Under the pieces are notes generated by a model that was not told the DNA's origin, did not search any database, and saw only the letters and a program-made list of their open reading frames with translations. From Branchiostoma lanceolatum (Eukaryota; Chordata; Leptocardii; Amphioxiformes; Branchiostomatidae): a stretch of DNA of 64,000 nucleotides. The stretch lies in contig NC_089722.1 of assembly GCF_035083965.1 (NCBI RefSeq), positions 28,046,642 through 28,110,641 of the forward strand, read 5' to 3'. The position numbers and the translations under genes were made by a program. Below, one piece after another: positions 21,734 to 33,800 of this stretch. Every line of letters starts with the position of its first letter. Position 1 is the first letter of the stretch.

Positions 21734-24700
21734 ATGGCGGGTCCTGGCAATGTTTGGGAAGGTGGGTGCGCAATTTGAACCAAGTTCCACGTAAGCACGT
21801 CAGGTTAACCATGAGTTTCGAGGGTAAGTCGTGCCGTTGTGTCCCTTAAGATCAGTTCTAACCGTAACCCCGCATGGAACTGTCCCGTCTGTCGTCGCAT
21901 GGTTTAAAAACGCACATGATCTGATGATCAAAGTGGGCCGATGACGAATCTGTTTTCTACATGAAAAATAATTTGTCTTAGTGAAGAACCGGAACATATG
22001 TTTTTTCACGATATATTTTTGCCTTTTACTAATTGAACGATATTTTCCTGAGGTACAGGAGGTCGTCTGGTACTAGTATTTATATTTCAAATTAGGGTGT
22101 GTCAAATAATTTCATTCGTTGGGTCTGGAGGAAACCAAAACTGAACACATTTTTTGCTGCATGTAAAGAAAAAACAACTCCATTCATGTTTGAGTTATGA
22201 TTGATGATGTCGGCGCATGTTTTATAGAACAGTATAGTATTAGTAGGTTTTAGTTAGAAGGCATGATGCATGTCAGTGTTGATAATTTACTGAGTCGGAA
22301 TGTACTAGAGGTGATAAATTTATGGAAAGAGATGTAGAGTTGACAGCTATATAGAGCTAGCTATGGTGTGACCAAAGTAGCTGTAGGTATCCTTAAAATT
22401 TAAAAAAACTTCATAGTAGCATCCATAAATGCAACAAATCCCAATATTTAAGATGGTACTATTTAAAACGTTTTCAAACCTTTTTTTTTGTAAGGACTGA
22501 AACTTTCAAGTCAAAGACATAGGAGTAGTGCATCATACAGGTAGTTTTGAAGTATTCTCCAACTTTCGGTCAGGGGGCTAGTAACACATTATACCAAGGA
22601 GGTTTTATATATTTATTTATACCTAGTGGCCAAGATGTGTTTTGAAAGAGATTATTCTACCCCCCGACGGAAACATCTGCCTGGAGAATACTTTACTTTT
22701 AAAGGTTAATTCAGCACCAGTACTAGTGTTGGAATGCAGAAAGTTGTACTGTAAATGCAGAAATGTTCGCAGGGATTTAATTTCGCGGTAGGGAGAAAAT
22801 GGAGTGTTCGTGGTGGTTTTGAGTCCGCGTTTGAAATAATAGTAGATCTACAGTCACACAATGGAACCGCGAACATAAAACCATCATGAACATATTTGCA
22901 TTTACAGTATTTCATGGCCTTCTTCGAGCTGCTTTTTCAAATATTCGTATTCCCCCCTTTTAGACCTGCGTAAGCAGGCCCGTCAGTTGGAGAATGAGAT
23001 TGACTTGAAGCTGGTCTCCTTCAGCAAGCTGGGGACCAGTTACTCCAGTCAGGGACATGCACAGGACTCCAGGAGGTAACAAAAACAAAATGTTCGCACA
23101 TGCAGGCAATAATTATAACCAAGGATAAACTAATACATGTAGTAATACATTTCCTGAAGCATATAAGTGTGTTCTTAGATCTAGATAACAGCTTTCCTCC
23201 CAGACATTTTGGCATATTTGGACATTACCGGTATTTATTGTAACTGTGTCTAGGAATGTTGAATATATATTTATCAGAATGTCATCTTTACCTCAAAAGA
23301 TTTTTGAAAAATGTGCCAATCTTCCATGCAAACAATGTGTAGGGTGAGGATTTCCATAGTTATAAATGTGTTTCAGGAAGGTTAGAAATTTAAAAAGTTC
23401 ATGCTGCTGGACCCGTGCATTTCTTTCCCCTTGGCAATCTCTTCATTTTCACCCCTCCAAAATGAATACCCATTAGTACAGTCAAGTCTGAAGGGGACTG
23501 ATTTTCAGAGAGGTCCTTGATGAACATTGACATAACTGTATAGAACAAGGATATGCGCACACACTAGTAGTACGATAACAGTTCATCAGACCAGCATTCA
23601 TCATCATCATCGGTCTTCCTCTTACGAGGTGAAGCAAGTAAAGTTCGTTCTCCAGAATTTCTTGTCATTCATTGCAGAAAGGAGTTCCTGTCCTTCCAAA
23701 TTACTTTCAGTTTCTATGAGTTTCTTAAGAGTTGTGATTGGTCGACCAATCCTTCTGTTTGCGTCCGGGTTCCAAAGCAGAAGCTTTCCCGCTGGTTCAC
23801 TGGTTCACTGCTACTGTTGTTGTAGACCAGCATTTAAAGAAAATATTCAGCCATAACCTAAGTCCAAGTCTATGCTATGAGAGGTCAGAGATTAAAAGTT
23901 AGTTATACTCTTTGCATGAGTAATTTTAATCAGTACTGAGATGTATTGGATTGGGAATTAACTTTTTTTGTATTTTTATGATTTTATAGGGCAGAGACGT
24001 CCCCATTACTTGGCAGTACCAACAGTGAGCACATGTTTGAGACCATGGCTTTGGAGATAGAACAGCTGCTAGTGAAGGTAACAGGACACCCTCTGTCATC
24101 ATGTCTTCATTTAGCTTTCAGTGATGCTCGCATGAGTCGCATCAGTTGTGGAGTTTACATAGAATGTCATCCATTTAATCAAGTCAATATGGCCTTGTGC
24201 AATGAATTTCATTAAAGACTTTACGAAGGTTCCTGTAGTTGTTTACAACCTTGAGTGTCTTCTTTTTCAGCTGAATGAGGTGAACGACAAGATGGCGGAG
24301 TATTCCCAGAATGGAGGCATCAACTCCAACAACCCCTCCCTCATGCACACCCTGCAGAGACACCGCGACATCCTACAAGACTACTCTCTCGAATTCAACA
24401 AAACCAAGACGAACATTTCCGCCTACCGTGACCGCGAATCGCTACTCGGATCAGTACGCCGCGAGATCGACAACTACCACAAGGGTTCGTCCGTTCAGAA
24501 CCGAAGAACGGACTTGCTTCTCAAGGAGCAGGACCACACGCGGAACGCGGACAGAGTCGCGGACGAAGCGATAAACATCGCCATGGCAACCAAGGAGAAT
24601 CTAATGGGGCAGAAGGGGATGCTGGGAGGAATCACAACCAAAATGAACTCGCTAGCGAAACGTTTCCCAGTCATTAATAACCTCTTCCAGAAGATAAACC

Positions 24701-24783
24701 TGAGGAAGAGACGGGACTCTATAATCCTTGGTGCTGTGATCGGTGTCTGTGTGATTCTGTTGCTGCTGTATGCCTTCCGCTGA
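21734..24783 (+). CDS. GOSR1: Golgi SNARE GOSR1 (GS28)
   Basis: GOSR1 is the Qb-SNARE of Golgi membranes, acting in ER-Golgi and intra-Golgi fusion with syntaxin-5, BET1L and YKT6. Four exons join in frame: 21734-21761, 22964-23075, 23990-24077 and 24271-24783 (stop TGA), giving 246 residues (human 250). The N-terminus MAGPGNVWEDLRKQARQLEN begins the Habc-like region and LMHTLQRHRDILQDY is family-diagnostic. The SNARE helix runs through DRVADEAINIAMATKENLMG, followed by QKGML with the zero-layer Gln. A basic KINLRKRRDS precedes the single C-terminal membrane anchor (about residues 224-244) and the short luminal end. The start sits inside CAAAATGGCGGG. It is divergent from TXNDC17 and its 3' end faces MED19. 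Confidence 0.96.
22747..22909. repeat. MITE with TACTGTAAATGCA ends
   Basis: TACTGTAAATGCAGAAATGT at 22747 and its inverted partner ending TTGCATTTACAGTA at 22909 bound a 163-base non-coding element with an internal GTTCGCAGGG and CGCGAACATA pair. It is in intron 1 of GOSR1. TA at both ends suggests a TA target site. Confidence 0.75.
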
Positions 24784-24885
24784 TCTCTGACAGGAAGAGA
24801 ACTCTATCATGTGATATTCATTTCACAACAGATACTGTGAATTAAGTCATTTTCTTTGTACTTTATGGGTTTGAAATTATTCTGA

Positions 24886-25045
24886 AGTAGTTTCTGTAGT
24901 AATACAATGGAGACACATTAGTGGTATCATGACGTCCCAGTGGAGACTCAGACGCTAGATACTGTAAATTATTCTGAAGTACTTTCCGTTGTAATACAAG
25001 AGACACGTTCATGGTGTCATGACTTCGCAGTGGAGACTCAGAGGT
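24886..25045 (+). repeat. Direct duplication in the GOSR1 3' UTR
   Basis: A unit of about 80 bases (TTATTCTGAAGT... to GTGGAGACTCAGA) occurs twice, at 24886-24960 and 24968-25045, roughly 80% identical. It precedes the poly(A) signal, so both copies are probably transcribed. Confidence 0.65.
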
Positions 25046-25269
25046 CACTGCGAAAATGAAACCACTGTGAAAATGACAAGACTTACAGTACGTGCGTTAA
25101 AAAAATGTCTAGAGTTAAAAGAATGACAGTTGTAAAGATACACATTTCAACATCGTAATTGCATTCAATTTTGCTTGACCTAGACTATATGTAACAATCT
25201 TACTGTAATTTATTTAAGTTTGCTGCATAATGAAAATGAAGAGTTTGTGGCATCTCTTGAGTTTGAAAC

Positions 25270-25275
25270 AATAAA
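25270..25275 (+). other. Poly(A) signal AATAAA of GOSR1
   Basis: The motif lies 487 bases after the stop and is the first canonical signal in the sense direction. Confidence 0.5.
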
Positions 25276-26731
25276 AACACATATTAAAGAAAAGAACAAA
25301 CATTTGTTGGTGTAAGGAATTTTCAGAGTCACAGCGAACTTAAAAAGAACATAGATATATAAAGATTAATATTACATTTAAATCATATTGAGGTGTGGGT
25401 TGTTCAATGCTTTGAATGTTTAGGAGGTAATTCCAATGGTACAGAATGCAGGCATGGTGGGAGGTTTGTACATGCGAAAGACCAGTATATATTATATATT
25501 CTTTACAAGGTAGAGCACATATGTACAAGGAGACCTTGAATAAAAAAATTGTTTGTTGCCATTATTCAAATAGTATGTAAATGGGATATGTTATTAGTCT
25601 TAATCAATTGTGGTGGGGAATAAAGAAATTATTGGAAAGGACGTTGATGACAAAGTGTCTTGCTTTGTGTGAGTACATGTAGTCTTTGTGTATTATTCAT
25701 GTGACATGTGTACTTGTGTGTTACTGCAGTTGCCTTATGTGTGTGTGAGTAAATCACAGGGAAGCAAGACAAATCAACAGATAATAGTTCTGCACCTTAT
25801 TTATTTACAGGTAGAATTGTCTTGGTCATCCTGTACAAAATCACAACCACCAACTCCCAATTTCTGCATCAAATCTCATACAAATAATATGTCTCAAACA
25901 GTGTATATAGGGACTTGACATGTTCATGGTGCCATAGTGCAATTATGATATCACAAATTTTGTTGCTGATATGGTCAAGCAGATTCTATGAGAAATGTCC
26001 CTCTTTCCACAAACTGGTGTATAGACAATGACAAAGTAGAATTTGACCTTTAAACTATGCAGAGATAATTGAAATTCCTTCCTTGATGAGCATTGGGCAA
26101 GAGAATGATTAGATTTATCTCATTAGCTGCATCTGAAGAGCTAAACCTGGTTCAACACCACAATATACTGTACAGCTTCTCATCGGGGCTGTCCAATAAT
26201 ACATGTAAGGGGGACAAAAGTACTTCATTGTTCTTGAGTTGAAGTCATTAAAATCAGTTTCTTGTAACCCATGATGATATAGAATTCTGTGATTACATCA
26301 GTCCCCTTACATGTATTAGTGAACGGTCCCCAATGAAGAAGCATCACACAATACATGTACATGTCTGTACAATTGGGGAATGGTTAGGGAAGGGCTGGCA
26401 CACTATTCTGACCAGGAGAGGGTTGCTATACATTTGCAATGCAGGGCTCTCTCAAGAGTCCGTCCTTCTGTATGGAATTTCACTGCTTGGGACAGACACA
26501 AAATTTCAACCAATTGCATCCCACTTACTGAAAAATGAGAATTTCGTATCATTTTCATCAGGTCCTCAACAGAGCCACCATACTTAAGCCATTTGAAATG
26601 TATCCCTTAGAAAGTAGGAAATAGTGTTTCAGCAGGTTAAAATTTCAATATATCCTCATAGGTCAACTCAGCAAACGAAGAGTTCAGGGCTGACAAAAGC
26701 CTCAATAGACCACTAACAATTGTTCAGTGTT

Positions 26732-27241
26732 TTAAAGGCATCCAGAGCATTTTATGAGGCTTAAACCTTGAATGAATAAACTCAAATTTCTAGTCATTCC
26801 TACACATAGTAAGTTTTCAATAACACAATACCATTACATATCGACGTAAAAGGAGGAAAGATACGATGTCGTTGTGTGGTGAGAACTGATAGAAAATCCA
26901 AGCCCTAATAGACTGATCCTGACTGTCCATCACAATTAGCGGTTCGACCAATGAGAGAGTGACTGCATGTCCGTGGAATTTTTGCATTTTCATGTTTTAA
27001 TTTTGCATTTCTACGCTTTGACGGAGGTGGGCGGGGTTATGGTATCGGTCTATTTACACTAGGCGCGTGAAACTAAAAGATGACCATGTAGCTTATTTTT
27101 GTGCCACTTTTGAGAACTTTTTATAAGAAATCCGCACGCAAATGTGGTAGACATTGCCATTAAATGTCAATTTCATAAAGATTACAGCAACTAGAATATT
27201 TCCAGTTTTCAAGCCTCATAAAATGCTCTGGGTGCCTTTAA
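26732..27241. repeat. 510-base MITE with TTAA ends
   Basis: The left end TTAAAGGCATCCAGAGCATT continues TTATGAGGCTT; the right end is its inverted copy AAGCCTCATAAAATGCTCTG followed by GGTGCCTTTAA. TTAA is present at both boundaries. The interior is unrelated and non-coding. Confidence 0.8.
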
Positions 27242-28655
27242 CGAACCAAGGACTTTTGCCACTGACACAGTACAGCTTTCAACTGCGAGGGACAGGGAAA
27301 TAGAATTATCATGGGCCCACACTACATTTCTTCAATGATGGTGAAACATTACACATGTAATGATGGACCTGGAAAGGGCCTGACTTTTAGTGAGACTTTG
27401 TAGTGATATGATATGGGCTTCATATGATGATGCTCCACTGTATTCTGCAGCTCAGCTAGTTGTAGAAACAGCCTCTGGCTGCATTCAGTCTTTCTTCATT
27501 TCTTTCCACTGTGTCTTTTTTCCTGCAAGCTGATGTAGCTCTCTGATATACATGTACTTAAAAAATTTGAGCAAAAAAATTTGCACCATCAAATGTTTTT
27601 CCTCAGATCTACGCTCCGAATTTCCTAATACAAATAAGTCAGTATGTTTAGTCTAACATGGTTGTGTCCAATAGCTCTAATACAAACCACAATTAGCTTT
27701 GTTAACATTAAATGTAGGCATAAATGAAGGCAATAGACATCAAAATATTCTACAAACAGATGGATGTTGTTTCTATAATGTTGTGATAAAGTGTTCATAG
27801 CCTTGTTACAAGAAATCAGTTCGTGTCCTAATACTGGTAGACCTTAGATTCCAGTCAGTGCACATGTCAAGACAGGATACAATAATGATAACATGAGACT
27901 GCACCAATTCAATATCTTGCTTTTTTGGAGAAATAATGAAGAGTGTAGGCAATATCGGAATGAAACAGGCATATTGCAATAGACCAAAATACTATACAGG
28001 AGCCACATATCCAACAGACCTGGCTGATTAATATTTCAAACTTCAATTTCTTAACTTTAATGTATTGATGGATGGAAAGCTGTAGGTGCCAAAATATGAG
28101 CAATTTGGGATTGATTAATATCCTGAGTGGTCATTTTTCTTTAATTTAGAAAAAAATCTGGGAACTGAGAAATTCTGAGGCCTAGATCTAAGCAAGGAGG
28201 TTACCTCCTTGATCTAAGCAATATTTACATAATACAAATTCAATCACATTATCAACCAAGTTGAACCAACATACTTTTTAGGTGAGTTTCTTGCAGATAT
28301 ATTTGTACAAGTGTTTGTGTGTGAACATCCACATGACATCCATTGTACATTTGTCCCTCAAGAGATTTATACTGACAAGTGCATTACAGAGACTGGAATA
28401 CTTTGCCACAGGTATCCTTCTAGAATAGCTTGTGAAAAACAATCATGTATTTGTACAATAATTTCTGACGTTATCATAATAGTCATGATTGCTATAAATA
28501 TAATACAAATATACAATGTATCACAAAACATAAATTACAAACTGGCTATCACCAACAGTCTGGGAAACTTTGCTGTAAATTTTCCAATTTTCAGAGTGCA
28601 GTTTGCCTTGCCTGTAGACCCCTTAAACAGGATTTCATCCAAAGAATGCGGAAAA

Positions 28656-28786
28656 CTAGCCTCTACCAGGCTAATAGGCGACCATTGAACTTCCCTGCAT
28701 AGCGGAATACCCTTGGCATACTATTCACTCTATTTGGCCGATTTCTACTATTTTCCCAGCGATCAGCAGAGCCTGGTAGAGGCTAG
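28656..28786. repeat. Short MITE with CTAGCCTCTACCAGGCT ends
   Basis: CTAGCCTCTACCAGGCT at 28656-28672 is repeated inverted at 28770-28786 (AGCCTGGTAGAGGCTAG), bounding a 131-base non-coding element. Confidence 0.7.
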
Positions 28787-29298
28787 CGGAAAACCACAGG
28801 AAAGAGTGGACATAAAACATCACACCTGCTTCTTTTTATGTATTGCATGTAGCACTAGGTACTAGAAAGAAAAAGAAGTGGGTAAAAGCATAGAGATGTA
28901 GCGATCATTCAGTTTTCAAACTAAGATCAGCAATACAACCATGAAAAAGTATCTTTTGTATAAAACTGAAGAATGTCCACCTATTAGGAACCCTGTCATT
29001 CAATAATATCCCTAAGAAGTCCATCAAATGTAAGGTTTCCCTTCTACAAAGTTTAGACAAACAGAAGAAACTATCTAGTGCATGATGGGTAAGTAATTTG
29101 CATGATTGATTGACAGGTTGTTGGGTCTGTGGTCTAGCTGCCCTCTGACTGGTAAAGATACTGATGACATCATCAATAGAAAGACTGTCTCTCAGGTGCT
29201 CCCAGTCTGAAACATACAACAGGAGAGTTGAATGAACCCAATCTTCACAAGCAATATCATAAGTAACTAGAAAGGCAACATTTGCGAGCAAATACAGC

Positions 29299-30620
29299 AT
29301 GTTTAGCCATACTCCTCGCCATGCAAAAAATAGACTCTCCCAAAATAACAATGGACCATTCTAAAATACTTCCACTAAAAAAAATGGATCAAAATTGAGT
29401 TTAAAAACAATTATCAGTCTCTCCATACAGGAATGGAGTCTTCCAGTAGCACATCAACACAATATGGACCAGTCCAAAACCATATCCACTTATTGATAAA
29501 CAAATACACTTCTGCTAACAAATGGACTTTTTCATAATCACTCCAGCTCAAAATTGAAAGAAATAATTACAGAATCCTCCCCTTGCAAGAATGGGATATT
29601 CCGTGCCATCTCCATGTAAACTAGACCAGTGGAAAAATATCCGCTGAAAATTACACTCTTGCGCATAATCAACCCAGTTCAAAATTGAATTAAAAAAGAT
29701 CAACCCCAGGGAAGAATGAAGTTTTCCATAGTATACATAATGATATATATGAAGATTTGACAGGAGAAGAAGGAAATGACCAAAAACAGCATATTTCAGC
29801 GATAGTATGGGTGAAATATAAAAATGTGACACCCCTTTGTTTGAATGCATGATTCAATAGTCTACATTTTGGGTTGAAAATAACGAAACGAAAAAATTCT
29901 TTCTTTAAAAAATCGTTTTGAAAGGCTGTATGCCAAACATTTGAATGAGGGCCTGTGTACATAACCAAGGCCAAATTTCACATTATTTTGGTTTAATACA
30001 TAGGAACTGCAGATGTGTATCTTTGTTAAAAAAAAGTGAACAAAGCCATGTAATCACATGTCCTAGGAATTCCCATACCATATTTGGCATGAATGCTAGC
30101 GCCAGAAATACAAGATGATTAGATTAACTCAATTGACCAATCAGGTGGTCGCAAGGCTACAGGCATGCAAGGCCAGGTGCAAGTCACTTGGGGTCACTGA
30201 CCTTTAGGTCATATGTAGTATTGAAAGTGACAGAAGTGGCAAATATTGTCAAGAAAGCCCAAAATAAATCGTTTGAAGATATGTATGCCAAAAATGGGAA
30301 TGTAGTCCTTTAAATATTTGTTCAAGCCACATATACAGCAAATTTCAGGTCATTCGGTTGAAATACCAGGGCGCAGGAGGCCAAGATATGCTAAAAATAG
30401 CCTAAAAACCTCAATAAAATCACTTTCAAGGTCAATATCAAAAAAAGGAAAAAAGCGCACATTGGTTTTTGCCTACATTACCTCTGTACCAAATTTCAGG
30501 TCATTTGGTCAAAAAATGACAGAGATGAATCCATTTGAAGATTTGACAGGAGGAGGAGGAGGAGAAGAAGAAACATGAGTAAAAACAATATGTTTAGCCA
30601 TACTAGGTATGGCTAAACAT
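29299..30620. repeat. Element bounded by ATGTTTAGCCATAC ends
   Basis: ATGTTTAGCCATAC occurs at 29299-29312, again at 30590-30603, and inverted at 30607-30620 (GTATGGCTAAACAT). The last two form a 31-base hairpin with a 3-base loop. An element of about 1.3 kb ending at the hairpin is the simplest reading, but the outer boundary could be different. Confidence 0.5.
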
Positions 30621-30853
30621 AACTATGGAGCTCATCTAATTTGAATAATTATCATCATCGATAGAAGTACATGACAAAAAATGCTCACTTCTTCATAATG
30701 TTCATAAACCATTTTGTCACAAATGTAAAATCTCTATCATTTATCGATGAGTTTCTGCAGCCTTTGCTCATTATAGATATGCAAAAAGTCTCTTAATAGA
30801 AGTAATATTAACAAAATAAGGTCGGTAATAGAATATATCACAATTATATATAC

Positions 30854-33800
30854 CTTCTTCTTCTTTTTGTCTTTCTTTTTCTTCTTCTCCTTCTTTTCAC
30901 TGTCTTCGTGCTTCTTCTGTTTCTTGGTTTTCTTTTCTTTCTCCCCACTTGTAGCGTTGCTTGCTCCCCCATCTGTAGTGCAAAACAACACAGATATGAA
31001 CCAACAACCTTGGGTGTATGAACTAGCTATTGGTACCACCAGAAAACGAGACTTTGTTGCGGGTTCCTTTAGTGCAGTTTGCATGTAAACGCCAGTGTTA
31101 TGAAATAACGACAGAAATGTGCTCAGTACTACTTGAAAAAGCATCATGATTCACCTGAAATGAGGATGCCTTGAAACGAAAACGAAACTAATCAGCATGA
31201 AAATGTTCTTTCTTATATATCTTTAGTTTTGCTGCCTAAATCCTGAATTGTGAATTTTTAGGCCGATCTCCCACAGCATTAAAATGGCTCACATGACAAG
31301 CTCTATGTAAAAAACAGTTTTGGCAGAAATACTGTTGTTGTCCTCTTGATCACTGCACGATCTTTAAAGATCTGCCAATGTTTAAACTGAGGTCACTGAG
31401 CACAGTTTAGTGTAACAGGGTAGATTTTCAGGCTAAATATGCTTGATCCTCTGGCAATTTTAAATTTGGCAACTTTCTGGTAGAGGTGGAATGTTGTTGA
31501 CAGTGTGATGCTGACTTAAACACAACATATAGTGAAATGATATACATGTATTCTCAATTGACTACAAATACTACATACAGTACAAAAGTACAAATGTGTC
31601 ACCCATACACATGCAGTATAATCCAGTACATATGTTTAACTTATCAAATTATACTTTTTAAAAAATGACCTTAACTGTTTCCCAAGGTAAAATGAGGAGT
31701 ACGATCATGCAGGCACTGCTCAAAGCCAGCCCTTCAAAAAAACACAACACTCAAATGGACCATTCCATTCTCAATACAGGGGAGGGAGCTTGTCCATAGT
31801 CCAGTTCTGTCTCTGGACATCTCTTCATTGACATCATGCAAGAAAGTATGTACAGAAGGCCTTCACCAAATAGGAATAAGAAGATAGGTATGTGTAGAGT
31901 AGCAGAAGGTCTGACGACAGTGAAAATTAGCATTTCAGAGAGAAAAATGTTTGCTGGTACGTGATTCATGAATTCAGGTGATCCCGTTGTATCTCTGATA
32001 ATGTTGAGGTTTGTAAAGGCCCCTATTGTAGGATTGGAACAATCCAAAAGTCTATGTTTAGGCATCTCTTTACACTTAAGTTATAAGTTGAATCTATACT
32101 TTCACATTGCCTATATTTCATTTTCAATACAAATGTGATGTCATTGTGCAGTACAAACATGTTGAAAACTTTGGTTTTGTTTACAAATCGGCATTGTTTT
32201 AGTTCGGAGTACTGGACTAGTTCAACTGTCCTCTTTTGGCCATGATAAACACTTGAAATGTGATAGGATCACAAAAATATATTTCAGAACTTGTTAAAAA
32301 TGACAGGCAAGATTTTGTTCTTAGGAACATTTCCAGTTTTGATGCCAAGATCCTGCAATAGGGGTAGAATATACAGAATGGCAGAGACACTGAAAACTCG
32401 TAAGAAGACAGATGTACAGATTTTGTGTTCAAGTCAGAATGTGTGGCATCTCCTGTGGTTGCCTCCCCTGTTCTGCTGGGAGAATGGAATGGTCCAGCAC
32501 CAGTTTTACCTGTGTGGCTCTGAGAGCTATCCTGGACTGACATACCCTCACTGGTCTTACTGTGCTCACGCTTGTGCTTCTTGTTTTTATGTTTCTTCTT
32601 GGCTGGAGGCTGTTGGTGAAGTAATCTGTACTGCTCTGGGATCTAGGGTGAGATTAGGAAAAGGTAAAGCAGTCATTCTCAATTGAGGTGAACAATATTG
32701 CTATTTCAAACAGCTAGTAGTAGTGCAGACTGTGTAGTGCGCCTTTGCTATGGCTCACATTTTTAGCCAGGCACACCGGGTCACCTCTACTTTTCTCAAT
32801 AAGTGTGTTGGGTTCTTTTACGTGCAGAGATTTGAGAATTACACCTGACGCTACCACATACATACGTCCCTCATAATCAAACATACAACATTCTGCTTTC
32901 TGTCCCATCCAAAGGATGACCCTAACCAAAGCTTGGTACTGAGACATTTTTTTTGTGTGAAGTACCTTTTTCAAGGGCACAACATTGTGACATGCTGGGG
33001 ATTCAAACACAGGACCTTTAGATTCTGATCCAATAACCTAAACACCTTACAGCACCAGTATTACTTGACCAAGAGAAGACTACCCACCGGCCCTGGATGT
33101 AACCTGAAGCCCTGAAGTTGTGGTCCTGACAACAGATACAGCTCCTTTCCCACTATGGGTGGTTTCTCAATGAGCGACCTCAGACTGCTATAGAAGTGAA
33201 CACACAAAAAGATACACATGTAACATCTATCCTACATGTATCTCGTTATGGCATAAAACTATAACCTTACAGCAAATACCATTTCCTTTTCGTAAAATGT
33301 CAAGTTGTACATGTGTAAAATCAATTTTTGCATTTACAGCATTTTGCAATCAAACGAGTTGCATGTGTACACAGTAACAAATTACAGTAGAACGACAACA
33401 TTCAGAAAGGAGAGAACATTGTCTTGCCTCTGAGCCATTCCTGTGACATTGCTACAGGCCGCAGTTAATATAACAGAGCAGAAACAGTTCATGACACATA
33501 GTACACATAAATACATACACGTAGCTATGTTGATATCAATAACAGAATGGCAAACTGTACAACACAGTGATGTATGTAACCAGTATTAATATCAGTTTAT
33601 ACCTGCATACTGATACATAACATATATAGGGCAATTTGATAAAGGTGGTAATATTGTTACTCGTATGAGTCGTAAGTATGAAAAAAACTATTAATACTAC
33701 TGTACTAGGTACATATAAGATAATAATTTATGAAGTTTCCTACCTTCCATCTTGCAACCCTGGAGTGTCTATAAAACCTGTTGTGACAGAAAATACTTTG

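Larger units (their letters stand above)
25276..30853. other. Long stretch without recognised coding exons (MED19 3' side)
   Basis: Only short non-similar frames occur here. It holds three inverted-repeat elements (26732-27241, 28656-28786, 29299-30620), a small palindrome AAGGAGGTTACCTCCTT at 28196-28212, and paired blocks reading AAATTTCAGGTCATTYGGT near 30340 and 30493. The last MED19 exon and its 3' UTR should be here but I could not place them. Confidence 0.45.

Noticed and set aside
28311..31147. Several frames of 80-150 codons around MED19
   Set aside because: Apart from the Lys-rich MED19 exon at 30854-30972 they lie in AT-rich repeat sequence, lack splice partners and show no similarity.
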